DNA of 6,409 nt from an uncultured Clostridia bacterium. Its GTDB lineage: Bacteria; Bacillota; Clostridia; HGM11514. Below, in pieces: positions 6,015 to 6,409 of this stretch. Positions within the stretch are counted from its first letter, which is position 1. Every line of letters starts with the position of its first letter. Made by a program: the position numbers and the translations under genes. Below the pieces are notes generated by a model that saw nothing but the letters and a program-made list of their open reading frames with translations, was not told where the DNA came from and made no database searches. The stretch is from NCBI GenBank assembly GCA_902478725.1, contig CABSMD010000152.1:1-6409 (forward strand), written 5' to 3'.

Positions 6015-6409
6015 ATGGAATACAAAATAGGAATTATATGTGCGGGTGACCAGGAGGTTGCTCCATTCATCCCCATGATGGAGAATTGCTCTGTTTCGAA
6101 AAAAGCCATGCTGGACTTTTACATTGGTAAAATGGAAGGGTTAGATATCGTAACGTTGTTCAGCGGCGTGTGTAAAACAAACGCGGCCGTTGCCACCCAA
6201 ATCTTAATTGATTCCTATGGCTGTAATGTCATTATCAACGCCGGAACAGCCGGGGGTATGGATAAAAAAATAAAACTGTTTGATACAGTCATATCCACCG
6301 AATCCGCTTACTGGGATGTTGCCGACGACATTTTGACAGAATTCCACCCTTGGCTGGAAACGATTTATTTTCAGGCGGATAAAGATTTGATTGATTTGGC
6401 CCGAAAAGC
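6015..6409 (+). CDS. MTA/SAH nucleosidase-like protein (PNP/UDP phosphorylase superfamily), 3' end outside window
   Basis: Open frame running off the window, 131 full codons of an expected 230 or so. It begins ATG at 6015, 15 bases after the symporter stop, with no good Shine-Dalgarno, so translation may be coupled. The N-terminus KIGIICAGDQEVAPF matches the methylthioadenosine/S-adenosylhomocysteine nucleosidase start, with Glu14 in place of the active-site Glu12 of the E. coli enzyme. SGVCKTNAAVATQILID (50-66), INAGTAGGM (74-82) and FDTVISTESAYWD (89-101) are the family's core strands. YFQADKDLIDLA (118-129) fits too. Two differences from the E. coli enzyme are visible: Thr78 where it has Ser76, and Trp100 where the family usually has His in the YHD/QHD motif. 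Known members cleave adenine from MTA, SAH or related nucleosides in the cytosol. The catalytic Asp lies beyond the window, so activity and exact substrate cannot be judged. Confidence 0.85.
   Translation, partial: MEYKIGIICAGDQEVAPFIPMMENCSVSKKAMLDFYIGKMEGLDIVTLFSGVCKTNAAVATQILIDSYGCNVIINAGTAGGMDKKIKLFDTVISTESAYWDVADDILTEFHPWLETIYFQADKDLIDLARK

Noticed and set aside
5432..6109. Long minus-strand open frame of 225 codons across the symporter 3' end and the next gene start
   Set aside because: It is antisense to a well-supported membrane protein and to the conserved start of the nucleosidase, and its translation shows no recognisable motif. It follows from codon bias of the real genes.

Overview
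The window looks like a piece of a Firmicutes (class Clostridia) chromosome. The grounds are Shine-Dalgarno sites at three of the six starts (one a ten-base match to the 16S 3' end), a GTG start, mid-range G+C by eye, a MurD with clostridial-type motifs, and M42 peptidases and a sodium symporter of kinds common in anaerobic Firmicutes. I cannot name a genus. All genes lie on the + strand. No rRNA, tRNA, CRISPR array, IS element or phage gene is visible.

Layout: (1) 13-1398, murD, the D-glutamate-adding ligase of peptidoglycan synthesis. It has no other cell-wall gene visible beside it. (2) 1410-4338, three tandem M42-family (TET/glutamyl aminopeptidase-like) proteins. The first follows murD after 11 bases, and the second and third each overlap the gene before by 7 and 4 bases. 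The first two keep every metal and catalytic residue. The third is an intact but clearly degenerate paralogue. (3) 4339-4439, a 101-base AT-rich gap with a perfect -10 hexamer, the likely start of a second transcription unit. (4) 4440-5999, a sodium:solute symporter with about 13 membrane segments. (5) 6015 to the window edge, the first 131 codons of an MTA/SAH nucleosidase-like (PNP/UDP phosphorylase superfamily) gene, which is cut by the window end.

How they may work together is inference. The tandem M42 genes look like subunits of one peptide-trimming complex made in fixed ratio, with a non-catalytic partner. The symporter would import a small solute such as an amino acid or nucleoside, and the nucleosidase would process a nucleoside. 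The placement next to murD could be accidental, or could reflect peptide or D-glutamate turnover linked to the cell wall. The two points most worth checking are the intact M42 pseudo-enzyme and the MurD with Ser at the otherwise invariant ribose-binding Asp.
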